A stretch of DNA of 64,000 nucleotides. Origin: Mesaphorura yosii. Taxonomy: Eukaryota > Arthropoda > Collembola > Poduromorpha > Tullbergiidae. Both the position numbers and the translations under genes were made by a program. Location of the stretch: positions 124,001 through 188,000 of the forward strand of contig WIXG01000081.1 of assembly GCA_009869945.1 (NCBI GenBank). Direction: 5' to 3'. Below, piece after piece: positions 36,159 through 48,059 of the stretch; within the stretch, counting starts at the first letter, position 1, and each line of letters starts with the position of its first letter. Under the pieces are notes generated by a model. It was not told where the DNA came from, did no database searches, and was given only the letters and a program-made list of their open reading frames with translations.

Positions 36159-39100
36159 ATGGACGGTGGCGGTGATGTCATCGCAGTCTCGCTCCAGGAC
36201 GGTTCAGGGATGGTGCACCATAATACCGTGGTTAGTCAGGCCATGCTCGATCAAATTGCCGCAGCTGCACAACAGCAACAGCAGCACCATCATCAAGATC
36301 TTATACTCGCGACCCCGGCTAACTCGTCAAATGCGGTCACGATTCAAGAGCCCCAGCGTGGTGTCGAGATGATTGAATTCTTTAGGAAGCAGCGGCTTCG
36401 GGACAAATTTTGCGACGTGGTTCTGCATGTTCATGGAAAGCATTTCTACGCCCATCGGATGGTACTGGCGGCTGGGTCGGCGTACTTTGATTCGATTTTT
36501 AAATCCAAGAAGACGATACGAGAAAATCTGGCGATTAATTGTCAAGATCCGGAAGTCTTTCAAATGGTAAATTATTCGCTGCAGTTTGCTAAAGTGTCAA
36601 GTCAAGGCAGTTGATGGATTAATGGCTATTTTTTCCATTTCAGTTTCTGAACTATTTTTACACGGGTAGCATTACGCTGGACAAGCATAACATTGGCGAG
36701 CTGATTCGGCTCTCGAATCATTTTCTGGTTGTGAAGTTGAAAGGATATTGTGCAGAGTTCCTGGAAAGATTTTTAGACGCTGAAAACTGTCTGCATGTAA
36801 GGAAAATTGGAGAAAGGTTTCGGATTCCATCTCTGGCAAAAGCTGCGACTAACTTTATACAAACCAATTTGGGAGAAGTCATAAATCACGAAATCATGAT
36901 GGAACTGCCCCCGAAAGAAATTGAGAACTTTGTCACAGAAAAGGTGAGAAGCTTTTTCTTCGATGAATCAGAAAATGCTTAATCGGGGCTGATTTTTGTC
37001 TAGGCGTGGGGTTTGCCGCAAGAAGCTGCTTTAAGATTCATGAGCAGATGGGTGTGCCACGATCTTTCGACTCGTGAACGTGATTTCAAACAACTATTGA
37101 CGAATATTGATTGGACTTCGATGGATGCGAATGTTATCGTGGAATACATTGACCAAGAACCTTTATACGGTTCCTCAGAAAGATGCTTTTACTATGTTCT
37201 GAACAGCCTGGCCGAGAAATTAATTCACATTCAGAAATACGAATCAATTTATCTCGCCTTGCAACAACGTTTCGGACAGGTAAGAAATTAGCAGATCAAA
37301 AGGATCGAATATGGAAGCGTTTCAAGAAGAATTTTGTCATTCCTACAGGAAATGGATCCAGCAATCGGATTTGGAGAGAATTTGCTCCAGATGGCTTTCA
37401 ATTCAGCGATGGAAGGTAATTTTCAAAGGCACCAGAACACATACGCTTAGTTACTTATTAGTCAACTAATAAATCATTGTCGATTGTTTTCTAGGGCTCA
37501 GTGACACAACTTCTCTTCTCATGGGTGATGCAAGGGAGGTAAGTACAAGAAAAATGAATTCCCAAACTAAGTTAAATTGAACTAAATTAGCTACTACTGC
37601 TGCTTCTCAAACTGAACCTTCAGACGTTCTTTTCACAGAATCCCAAATGGGTTCATGGCGACTCCGGTGTGAAGCCCAAGGAGAACTCAAAACGTAAGAA
37701 GTGCAAGTGACCGAGTGATAAGCATTAAAGCTCGAGTCTAAAGACAATTTTTGAGGCAAGTGAATAAATGTTCTCCTACTTTGCATTGTTTGCGCAGTTT
37801 CACCATCTTTGGAACTGAGGCGAAGGAAAATTCTTGCAAGAATCCAAAGGAACCGTCTTTCTCAAAGATGGGTTCGTCTTTACAAGTACAGGCCGAGGCG
37901 TCCGCTGAGGTTCAACGAAATGGTGGACGATTCAAGCGGTGACGAAGAGTGCGATCCAGTACAAACAGCGCAAGGTACGTACACTGTTGGGCACTTCGGG
38001 AAAGAATTTACAATAATTAGGCATTACGCGTTGCGTTTGATTTCAGGTTATCGTTGCCATCTTTGTCCGTTTAGCACGAAGAAGGTTTCCCGTCTGGAGC
38101 GACATTTATCCAATGTCCATGCCCACGATGTCACGTATCGCTGCAGCGAATGCGGGTTTATGTGCAAATGGAACCGTGACTATTTTCTCCACATGAAATC
38201 TCACTACGAAGGACCACCGTACAAATGCCACCTGTGCGACTATCAATGTCAGAAAATTGGCTCGCTGATCGCTCACAAAGTGACCCACGTCGACCTGAAG
38301 CCGTATCAGTGCAACGACTGCAGTTACCGATGCCGGAGCAAAGCCAACCTCGCCGCGCACATGAAATGCCACAACAATGAGAAGCCTTACCGATGCAGCA
38401 TTTGCGGGCGGACGTTTGCGTCCAAGAACGCGCTTGACCAGCACACCGTTGCGCACAACACGGACAAGATTTACTCGTGCAGCCAGTGTCAGTTTACGAC
38501 AAAGTTCTTGAATCATTTCACGAATCACAAGAAAACTCATCAGGCAGGAACGACAACGGCGAACATCAAGAAAACCATCAAGGCCGGTGAGTAACTTGAA
38601 GAAATCTGAATTTACTGTACTCTGAAGGACAGGTTTTTTAAATTCTGTTGTGACGTGTTTGTTAGAAATGTATCGATGCCACGACAGTTCCTGTAAATAC
38701 ACCACTACCAAAAAGTCACAGTTGGATTCGCATATGAGAAGCCATGCTGGCGTCCGTCCTCATGTGTGCTCCATTTGCGGTAAGTAAATTGGCGCTTGGC
38801 GGCATCCGCATTTTAATAGCAATGCTCACGCTTATGCCTGTCAATTCGAACTCCTTCAGGCCGACGTTTCTTGGAGAAATCTCACTTGGTACGCCATGAA
38901 CGGATTCATTTCAACGAGCGACCGTTCAAATGTGAAGAATGCGACTACGCGTCGACGAGGCGTGACAAACTCAAGGAGCACAAATCTCGACATCATGGCG
39001 TGAACGCGTCCGCAAAGTCTCCGTACAAACCTCGACCACATAAAAGCGGTGGTGGGAAGGGAAGCAATAGTTCTGGAGAGCAGCCTGTCGTATACGCGAA

Positions 39101-39973
39101 GAAATCTACCGTGCCGCCTCCGCAGCCTTCGACGCAAGCATCGCAGGTTAGAAACGAGTGCGAATATTCAGCCAGGCGTACAGGGCAAAAATGAATGAAA
39201 ATCCTTACAAGCCCAGGTTTTTAATTTTAGGAGCAGTCTGGTGCGAACACGACCTCAGGAGATTTGGAATTCATTATCCCTCACACTCATATGGGTAATG
39301 TTATCACCAGCCAAGCGAACAACGTCGCGACGACGTCCTTTGGTCAATTGGTCGGCAGCAATCAGGGCACCATAGATATTCAGCAAATGGCCAACGCTGG
39401 CGGAATTGTAATCAGACCATTTCAAGCCGTGAGTCATCATATCACTTGAGTCGGTCAAGGGTTGATTGGTATGCTTAAGGCATTCACTGTTGTTGCAGGG
39501 AAAACCCACCGAAATTCAGGTAGCCGCCCAAACGTTGGCCTCCATCCCAACGTCAATATCCGCGGCGGACTTGCAGCGCACGCTCGGATTGAAATTGGAG
39601 GATTTGCAGGGGCAAGGAATAATTACGGCAGGAAGAACTCTCAAATTGGAGGAGCTCGGACAAGTTGGCACTGTAAGCTTGTACATTATCAGCATTAATT
39701 GGTTGGTTAATTTGAACTAATCGCATTGATGCCAATCCATCACAGGGCGCTAGGATTGGAACAGTCGTCTTAGACCCGGCTCAGCTCCAGCAATTGGCTG
39801 CAGCGGCGGCGGCTGGCAACAACATTACAATCGCGGCTCCCGTTGCCGCCGTGACATCGACAAGCACAAGCTCAGGCGTCCAGCAGCAGCAGCAGCAGGC
39901 GAACAATACCGCCTCCGGGACGAATCAGAGCAATAATCAATCGGGCAGCGAGTTTAATTCGCTGTTATTCTAA
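36159..39973 (+). CDS. BTB-BACK protein with nine C2H2 zinc fingers
   Basis: Probable sequence-specific transcription factor. Thirteen exons join in frame (36159-36566, 36644-36943, 37004-37279, 37349-37415, 37495-37538, 37624-37693, 37798-37974, 38047-38586, 38666-38779, 38860-39146, 39231-39428, 39499-39672, 39746-39973), about 960 residues. After a Gln/His patch (residues about 38-47) comes a BTB domain ([20 protein letters not shown]) and a BACK-type helical region. Zinc fingers follow: six in one 540-bp exon, one C-x4-C type ([21 protein letters not shown]), then two more ([17 protein letters not shown]). The C-terminus is rich in Gln, Ala, Thr and Asn, including QQQQQQ, and looks like an activation or assembly region. 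A single gene is favoured because the link between exons 6 and 7 (37693 to 37798) keeps frame exactly. No orthologue name is claimed. Confidence 0.88.
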
Positions 39974-41276
39974 TTCTACAATTACAATACAATGTGATTG
40001 GATATTATTATCCAATTGCATTACTCACCTCACCGCCAGCCTGTTCCTGACTTCGCAACTTTTCTCATCTCCCAACCCAACTCAAGTTTTAACGTTTTTA
40101 TGGACTAGAACCGTGCCGTATGCGTCATGCGTGCGATCGTACGAATTAAGGTATTGTTCTTTATTTATTTATTGCATAGATCTGTAAATGGTTTTTATTG
40201 TGACAGTTTGGCACAAAACACATGGACAAGGGTTGTAAATAAAAGTGCTCTTTCTGAAACCCACCACAAATCTTTTGCTGACCGCAAATTGCTGCGCATG
40301 GCCTTCACACAACGATTTAAGATTACATTGACAATTGACATGCGAAAACGTACAAGAATGGAATGATTCACCGCAATTCGCAATTTTTGTGGTTGTTGCT
40401 GCCTACTTTTGTGTTTTTATTTACGTTTTCCGTATCCGTGTGTTCATAATCAAAATGACGGTCTTTGTTCCAAACTTGGACAGAACCGCGAATTGCCAGT
40501 AAAAGGGCCCCTTTCAATAGTGCCTGGATGTTTGTCCGTTGAATTAGAACGAGTTACGTGGAGCCAATTGCGATTGGCGAAAGTGACGATTGCCAATTGG
40601 TTAGCGTCTTGGCAGGACCCGCTCCTTATTGGTATGTGACCTCCATGCGTTCGACCAATTAGCAGCGGCCATGACGGTCAAGATGCTTATTATCATTTAT
40701 CAAGTTCGTTCCTGTGTGCAGTGCACCGTGTGCCAATTTGGGCATTTTATCACTGTTAATGGAATAATCAAATATTTGTTACGAGGATGACGGAGGCTGG
40801 AGTGCCTGGCACTGGCACTGTCATTGCAAACTTTGATATTATTGAAGTCTGCCCGTGCAACAAAAGAAATTTTTTTGCAACGAAATTGGCATGAAGCATT
40901 CGCAATTCTTACAAGTACGGCGTACGCGTACGCACATATTCAAGCGATTCACATCATCCTTCTGTCAGAGTATACAAAAGATCAGCATCTTTTCATCAAC
41001 TGCTTGTAAAGCGTAAAGTGAAGAGCGTGTCATATTGGCCAATTGGTTCCTCTCATGTAGACTGTACAAATTAGCATTGTTCGCACTTTAATTCCAGTTA
41101 ACATTGAACAAGACAAGACACAATGGGCATTCCAGCTTCACGTCTCTGTGGTCCTGCTCTTTATATAAAGGGTAGTTTCGCCATGAATTCGGAATCAATT
41201 GTGAGTCAGCACCAGCAGTGTTGTGTCACCGCCAGTTTCTATCGTCGACCTGGAAAAGTTAATTGGGACAACGAAG
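39974..41276. other. Intergenic between BTB-zinc finger gene and secreted Gly-rich gene
   Basis: 1.3 kb. It contains the 3' UTR of the upstream gene and, at the right end, the TATA-box promoter of the downstream gene. No exon or RNA gene supported. Confidence 0.5.
41162..41169 (+). promoter_or_regulatory. TATA box TATATAAA of secreted Gly-rich gene
   Basis: A perfect TATATAAA lies 115 bp before the ATG. Transcription would start around 41190-41200, near a TCAG-containing initiator-like site at about 41203. It is the only strong core promoter of this kind I noticed in the window, as expected for an inducible or tissue-specific structural protein. Confidence 0.7.
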
Positions 41277-41963
41277 ATGAAGCTGCATCTGAGCGTAGTC
41301 ATTTTGGTAGGCTTCATGGCAGCCATCAGCGTCTGCGAAGACTTCAGCGGTAAGATTTTCAGTATTAATTGGATAATTAATTGGCCGAACAATGAATGAG
41401 TGTCTTGACTTTGCCTTGCAGGGAGCCGAGTTAGACGCCAAGGTTATGGAGGCTATGGCAGCAGCATTGGCGGCTATGGAGCAAGCCGTGGAACTGGAGG
41501 TAAGACAATCCAAAGCAGCCGAAGCTGCTCCTACCTTAAACGGTGCTATTAAATCAAGATACAATAATGTACAATCCATGTTCATGTACGATGTGCAGGC
41601 TATGGCGGATACGGTACAAGCTACAACAGCGGAGGTTACGGCGGCAGTGGCGGATACGGCAGTGGATTTGGAAGTGGTGGGTACGGGACAGGCTACAACA
41701 GCGGAGGGTACGGAGGAAGTGGGTACACAGGCGGGACTGGAGGGTACGGAGGAGGTGGGTACACAGGCGGGACTGGAGGATACGGCGGAAGTGGCGGATA
41801 CGGTGGAACTGGCTATCAAAATACTGGAGGCTACGGCAGCGTGGGCGTGGGTGGATACGGAGGAAGTGGGTACCAAGGCACTGGTGGGTACGGCGGATAC
41901 AACAGCGGAGTAGGTGGAGGTTTTGGAGGGAGCGGGTACACAGGAGGGTACGGGAGACGCTAA
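41277..41963 (+). CDS. Secreted glycine/tyrosine-rich protein (cuticle-like)
   Basis: Exons 41277-41349, 41422-41499 and 41599-41963 encode 171 residues. Residues 1-20 are a clear signal peptide (MKLHLSVVILVGFMAAISVC). A dibasic RVRR follows about residue 27, a possible furin-type cleavage site. The rest is low-complexity Gly/Tyr/Ser/Thr made of units such as GGYGGSGGYG and YTGGTGGYGG, ending in GGYGRR just before TAA. Such proteins are typical of arthropod cuticle, but some Gly/Tyr-rich secreted peptides are antimicrobial or silk- or glue-like, so the role is open. TATA box upstream and AATAAA at 42082. The 365-bp repeat exon explains long shadow frames on both strands. Confidence 0.85.
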
Positions 41964-42487
41964 GCTGTGCCCGTTTTCGGTGCAGTGCAGGCTCCGCTCG
42001 TAGTTCTTAGAATCGCCCTCAGTTCTAAAAACTGTGTGAACTAACACAAACAATGAAATAACTTATTGTTCGAATCTGAGTAATAAAACCCATCACAATC
42101 ACTCCAATTGGGCTCCTGCTGGCGGTGAGGCGTAAAGGGCGTGGTTTCAATTTATTCCTTAGTTCCATGACCACCTCGCATAGTACAAAGTGCACAAAAT
42201 TCTAGAAATCGAATTGGTGACAAAGAAATGATGCATTGCACGAAGAACGAACGCCGTTAGTAAGCTTTCAAACGAGACATGATCACAACTCAGCAAACCA
42301 GTTTTTACGTGTCGCCAAATCAGTTGATCTAATCAGTGCAGGTTCTAAGCTTCAATCTCTAGTGTGTGTAATTTTGAACGCTTTGATCTTGTCGATTCTG
42401 CCATCTGTCCTGTCGCTGCCACTGCCGACTCCCCTCACGTTTCTGTGAAAGTACGGCACGGGAAACACACGCTCACGTTCAGGCATC
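41964..42487. other. Intergenic between Gly-rich gene and SIAH-like gene
   Basis: About 520 bp with the 3' UTR of the upstream gene and the promoter and 5' UTR of the downstream one. Nothing else seen. Confidence 0.45.
42082..42087 (+). terminator. Poly(A) signal AATAAA of secreted Gly-rich gene
   Basis: AATAAA 119 bp after the stop codon. Confidence 0.6.
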
Positions 42488-44891
42488 ATGGAGACCGGCG
42501 ACCAGTCACCAAGACCGTAAGAGACTTTTCCCGGCATCTTCAACTTGGCCTCCATTTCTGGCCGCCAATGACTATTGTTGGCTCTTTCGTCTTTCTGATT
42601 CTCCCAGCAGGGATCGTCACCCAACAGCGCTAGAGTACGCCCCGAACGCGAGGGACCCACGAGTCATTCTTTCCGCTGGCGCTGGCGCAGAAGGCACGGG
42701 AACGTATTGCGCACTCTCCTCAGCAGGAAGCACGAGCTCCCGACTCGTCCTCGTCTCCTCGCCCGACAAATCCGAAATCGCCGCGCTTTTGGAGTGCCCC
42801 GTCTGCTACGACATCATGATCCCACCAATCGTCTCTTGCTCCAAAGGCCACAACGTCTGCTCCGAGTGCCGCGCACGAATTCGCCACTGCCCCGTATGCA
42901 GAGAAATGTACAGCCCAGGAAATCTGAGGAATCTGCTCGCCGAACAGCTCGCAAACAAGTGTCAAGTGAGTTGGAAATTTCAAATTCTTGATTTCCGAAG
43001 TGACAATGATTCTTATCGCAGATTCTGTGCAAGTTTACGAATTCAGGCTGCAGCGCAGTCAACACGGGAAATTCGCTTCGAAATCATCAATCTGGCTGCA
43101 ATTATCGGTAAAGCGTAAAGGAACGAACGTTTTAAATGGCAGAATTCTGCTGACTGGATAAAATTGTGCAGTTTGGTTGCTGTAATTGCAATTGCAGTCC
43201 GTTGACCTGCCCGGATTGTGACTCGGTTGTTACGTACGAGCAATTTCTGGAACATGTTCAAGATCACGAAGTTCATCAAATTCAGCAGTCGGAATACAGC
43301 ACGGGCTACGAAATCCAGGAGACTGACTTTAGTTCACGTAAGGCGCTAGAACTAACTACTATTTAATTGGCAATGTGTCATGGCCTTCGCCTGCAATGCA
43401 AGTATTTTTACCTTTTACCTTTAGCGCCTCAAAAGTGGGAACTCACGTGGTTGTACTGCTACAATTCTAATTTCTTGTGCCACACCGAGAAACATGAGAA
43501 TTGCTGGAGTTTCTGGATTTCGTGTGCGGAAAACAATGATGAGCTGGACGATTACATATGCGAAATAATTCTATGGAACAAGGAAAAGGCACGTTGCTCA
43601 TATTGTCGGGCCATTGTCGCCTGTTCTTCTTGACCTTGGCCGATTTGAAGTAATCTTGAACCAATTTTCCTTCTCATTTTGCAGAGAAATGAAGTCAAGT
43701 ACAGAGGCCCTATTAATTCCGTTCGCACAAAGGCGAAGGATGTGCTGTCGAATGCATCCGGGCTGATCATGACCAAAGACACGATTCGTGCGTACGTTTC
43801 ACGTGGAGGAATTGACCTCGTTTTCCGTATCGCCCAGGCGCAGTACGAAGTTCCGCGTATCGCGAGGAACAACAATATTCAAGGTGAGAGTGTCGAATTA
43901 GTAACCTGAATCGGAGAATCAGAGAATCAGACTCGAATCAGTAAACGTCAGAATATTCGCTTATCGCTTATCAATCGCAGAAGAGCAGGAAACGCCAGTC
44001 GCCCACGCCCAGCCTCAGCAATCGGCAGTGATGACTCCAGAGCGCGAACATACAATGCCTTTGCCTTTGCCATCATCGCCAGGCATGGATGACTTTCTGC
44101 TGGCAGGACCCCCGCCACAGCCACACCCACACGCGGCTCTGGACAATGACCTCAGTGATGATTTTGAGTCCCTGAGTGGGAGTAGTGAAGCCGGTGATGG
44201 TGTTGGCGATGGAGTAGGCATGGTCGCTCATCATCCGGCAGAGATCACGAACCGACAACTCATGCGTTTTGAAACTCGTATCAGCAACGGAAGCGTTCGT
44301 CGTGTCATGGTCTCTGTCTCTCCACGGGGCACTGGCACTTCGGACGCCCGTCAACGATCTGTCGCTGCAACAGCAGCAGAAGCACCGAATGAGGACGAAG
44401 TCGACGTTGATGTTGAAGTACAAACTGTCCAAATTAATGCCAGCAGTCCTCCGAACAATCTTGCAGCCAGCAATAACCGGAATCAGCAAGCAAACACAGC
44501 CAGTCAGGGGAGTCAGCGACTGTCTCCGAGCCCAGATGCGAATTCGAACTCGAAGAGTGGAACTGCATCTTCTCCTCCTGGCAGCCCTCAAGCGCAAGAT
44601 CGGCGACCCGGCCGTCCGCCTCCGCAGCCGCCTGGCCAGAATAGCCGCAATAATCCCCGTGTGGGTGTGGGTGTTCCCACTGGTTCAGGCCCAGGCGTTG
44701 GTAGTGGCGCTGGTGCTGGTGCCGGGCGTGGCAGAGGATACGGACGTGGAAGTGGCGGAGAAAATCTGAACATGGTACTTTACGTTGCCGCACTTACGCT
44801 ATTTACGATCCTGTATAAAATTAAGCCTTTCCTCATTGCAGCGTGGTTCTCCCATTTCGGATTCGGTCGAAAATGGCTTCTAAATCTCTGA
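42488..44891 (+). CDS. SIAH-like RING E3 ligase fused to disordered region and C-terminal membrane segment
   Basis: Predicted E3 ubiquitin ligase. Exons: 42488-42516, 42611-42965, 43022-43107, 43198-43337, 43425-43588, 43685-43883, 43981-44891; frames chain exactly to 627 residues. The SIAH/Sina-type RING reads ECPVCYDIMIPPIVSC then GHNVCSECRARIRHCPVCRE. A SIAH-type zinc finger follows (LCKFTNSGCSAV, CNYR joined to PLTCPDCD), then a divergent substrate-binding-like region (KWELTWLYCYNS, VKYRGPINSVR). The intron 43589-43684 has a GC donor (AAGGCACG), needed because reading through meets a stop. The last exon codes about 300 residues rich in Pro, Ser, Asn, Gln and Gly, then a hydrophobic stretch MVLYVAALTLFTILY and WFSHFGFGRKWLLNL at the end. 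The membrane tail is not part of ordinary SIAH proteins. The acceptor at 43197 is preferred over 43171, which would break frame. Confidence 0.8.
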
Positions 44892-45501
44892 TACACGATA
44901 CGCCTCAAAGTGTGAAACATACAGTACATGAAAGTGTGAAATTATTAGTTGAAGCTGCTTTACAATGTGCCAATCATCATGATAATCATCAATCAGTCAG
45001 TAATAATCAGTTATCAGTGATCATTGAATTTGTGATCGAATAAATATAACCTTGTTTAAAAGTAACCCGTGCCGTGACTTATTTGGGCAAGTCCATCACC
45101 TTCAGTGGCTTATTCATCTAGAAATTGGAGTCTCTTCATTTCTCATACGGGAGAAAATTCTAATGGTGTCAGATTCGAGTTTCGAAATCGCGAAACGGAG
45201 GAGACACAAAGTAAAGAGCAAAGGCAAAGATTTACTTGGGCTCGAAGACGAGCGGGCGCTCAACGTCCACTTGAACGCATGTGCATTGCAAAGATGAAAT
45301 CTTCGGTTTCCGAATTGTGCAATTTGCCAGTGAGATTACAAAATACTGAACTGACAGATTAATTCAGGACAGGGCCACATGACAGGCTGGCCAGTAAATT
45401 CTATTTTATCATCAAGAAAGGTTCATTTTCATATGACTAGTTAATCCAAAATCCAATCAACCTACTTGCGGCGCCTGGCCGGGCTTGGACGAAGACATAC
45501 G
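44892..45501. other. Intergenic between SIAH-like gene and DNAJC11
   Basis: About 610 bp. Two overlapping open frames at 45052-45362 have no recognisable domain and no conserved look; I do not call them genes. Confidence 0.45.
45039..45044 (+). terminator. Poly(A) signal AATAAA of SIAH-like gene
   Basis: AATAAA 148 bp after the SIAH-like stop codon. Confidence 0.6.
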
Positions 45502-48040
45502 ATGGATCAGAGCACGGGTAATGAGAACGACTTTGACCAGAATGAAGATGAGTCGATAGTGCTTCCAAATAGCCGTGAGGACGAAGATGATTTGTACTCG
45601 CTACTGGCAGTGGCAAAGGATGTAAGTGATAAGCACTGGGACACTTGGTAAACGTTGACATTATTAAGATAAGATATTAATTGAGTGTTAATGAATAGGC
45701 CACGACGGAAGAAATTACTTCTGCTTACCGGCACCTATCAAGAATTTACCACCCTGACAAGCACATGGACCATAAAGAGGAAGCTGTCAATCTGTTCTCT
45801 AAAATTAAGAAAGCGCATGAGGGTAATTTTTACTTCAACCATTTTAACGTTGTCTTGCATTGTGCTTAATTGTCAACTGTCACTGTTTTTATGTTTAGTT
45901 CTGACTGATCCGCGAAAGCGGGCCATCTACGACGAGATTGGGTTGAAAGGACTAGAATCCGAAGGCAAGGAGCTCGTTCTCAGGTATCAGACGCCAAGAG
46001 AAATCCGTGAAGAATATGAAAGACTGATTCGTGAGCGTGAAGAGCGTCTGCTCGAGAGAAAAACAAATCCCAAGGGAAACTTTACAGTCAACATAAACTG
46101 CACCGAAATATTTGTGAGCAAAGCGCCAGAGGATGACATTTATGTTGCGTGTAAGTACGCATTCCAATTCTAAATTCACTTCAGGTTTGGAACCATTGCA
46201 TTTTTTTACCATTTACAATCCAGCTGGCCCCTACGTCGAGATGAGGAGCTGGCACATGTCACAGTCAGTCGAAACTCCAATGACCCTTAACTCTACCGTT
46301 GTACTGTCCGGAACCGTCGACTCGGAAAACGGACGCGGTCGTGGAAATCTTACTTGTGGACTGCGAAAGACTTTAAGGTATCAGTTCAGTTATTAGCCAG
46401 CGTTCTTTTTCTTTTTCATTGATGTGACACTGAAATCTTTTCTCTGCTCCGCAGCAACGTGGCTTGGGGAGAGGTCGAAGTGGGCGGCTCGTCCAACTCC
46501 GGACTTGACTTTGGGGTGAAAGGATTCGCACAATTTAAGCAAAGATACTTTGTGAACCTGCACGGATTTGTTCAAGGAGTCGATTATGATAAACCCGGTC
46601 TTGTCGTAGGTAAGTTTCGGATTGCGCAGTGTCTGCGAGTTTTTAACAAATTGCGGTCATATTCGTAATCAGCATTAGGTAATCAACTTGACCCACATTC
46701 TGTCGCGACATTAACCTGGCGGACGGGTTCCTTAAATGGGCTGCAAACGTCTTACATCAGGTGAAATGACAAATTGTCAACTGCATACTGGAATGCACGC
46801 TAACGTTAATTCTACTCAATTTTTACAGAGACGTAGCCAGTCACCGACTCGCTTTGTCGCTACATTTAGGGATTCCTCACTCCTATGCTCAAGTTTCAAC
46901 CACATTTAAACGAGAGAGCTGCAAGCTCAGAACTTCTCTAAGGTATCAATATTTATAGCTCAAATCTTAATGACTCAACCTAAAATTCAGCTAATTTGAA
47001 GGTTTGGGACGTTCGGAGCCTTATTCGAGTACGGAATTGACAAGAAATTCTCGAACCACACGCAGTTGAGTGCGACGATGTGCGTTGGAGTGCCCATTGG
47101 AGTTGTCCTCAGATTAAAGTTAGCAACATCCGACGTCTCAACAATTTTGACATTCGGACATCGGACAATTTTTATTGGGACTTGTGCCTTGAATTTTCAG
47201 AGTTAATCGCGCGTCTCAGTCATACAGCTTCCCCATTCAGATGTCAGACGAAGTAATTCCTGCTCCAGTCTTTTACGGCACCATTGCGCCCTTCTTTGCG
47301 TGGCTGGTCATTAAAGCAGCTTTCATTGACCCGTACGAGAAGGAGAAACAGGAAAGGGAAGATGCACGGAAGAAGGAAACTGATAAGGCCAGGTTAGCTC
47401 GCAACCAGACGTCAGTCCGTGCTCTGGCTCATAAATCTTAACACTGATTATTGTTGTTATATGACAGAATGGTTGAGCGAAAGGCGGAGGCCGAGTCCGC
47501 AGTGCTTCTGATGAAGGAGACGTACAACAAAATCTTGAAGGAAGAAACTAGCCGAGGCGGTGTCGTTATCGTGCGTGCTTTGTACGGACGCGTGTTGACA
47601 ACAAGAGGCAATCCCGACCAATCGGAAGTCAGTGTTATCGACGTGACCACGCCTCTTCAGTGCCTTGTTCGAGACGGAAAACTGATTATCCATGAAAGCT
47701 CGAAAGTGAATATATTTTTCAGAATTTAATTTACACTTGTTGCTTGCGCTTGACTTCTCAGCCCTTATTTAATCGTGTATTTTCTCTCTATTTTCAGAGT
47801 TTATTGCCTGGATTCTACGATCCGTACCCGGGCGAACCCAAAAACTTGCTGGTGAAGTACAACTTCAGGAATGAGCCTCATGAAGTCGTGGTTGGCGATT
47901 TGGAACCGTTGAGAATACCGAAAACATGTGAGTGAATTGCAAATTTTTTGAAGGTCAATTTGTGCCACTGCCACTATCAAGGATTTAATGTAGAATGAAC
48001 TTTTCTTTCAGCTCATCGAGTGGACGTTAATCACAACTAA
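45502..48040 (+). CDS. DNAJC11: DNAJC11, mitochondrial J-domain protein
   Basis: Co-chaperone of the MIB/MICOS inter-membrane bridge that shapes mitochondrial cristae. Starts at ATG 45502 and runs through about twelve exons to TAA 48038-48040. The J domain has the family order [20 protein letters not shown], then RIYHPDKH with an intact HPD motif, then [21 protein letters not shown]. Next comes the DNAJC11 region ([20 protein letters not shown]) and beta-rich segments that resemble a membrane-barrel-like domain. The C-terminal DUF3395 region shows [31 protein letters not shown] and [25 protein letters not shown] at 48054 is only 14 bp after the stop. Confidence 0.95.
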
Positions 48041-48053
48041 CAGTTAAATCTGA

Positions 48054-48059
48054 AATAAA
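48054..48059 (+). terminator. Poly(A) signal AATAAA of DNAJC11
   Basis: AATAAA 14 bp after the stop codon, giving a very short 3' UTR. Confidence 0.6.

Noticed and set aside
41259..42053. 264-residue minus-strand frame rich in Ser, Ala, Val and Pro, and several plus-strand frames
   Set aside because: All are alternative readings of the glycine/tyrosine repeat exon.
43108..43171. Apparent frameshift in the SIAH-like gene at the third intron
   Set aside because: Using the first acceptor (43171) breaks frame, but the next acceptor (43197) restores it and yields the expected YRPxxCP pattern, so no defect is needed.
44434..44793. 119-residue minus-strand frame with many His, Gln and Cys
   Set aside because: Antisense of the low-complexity region in the SIAH-like gene's last exon.
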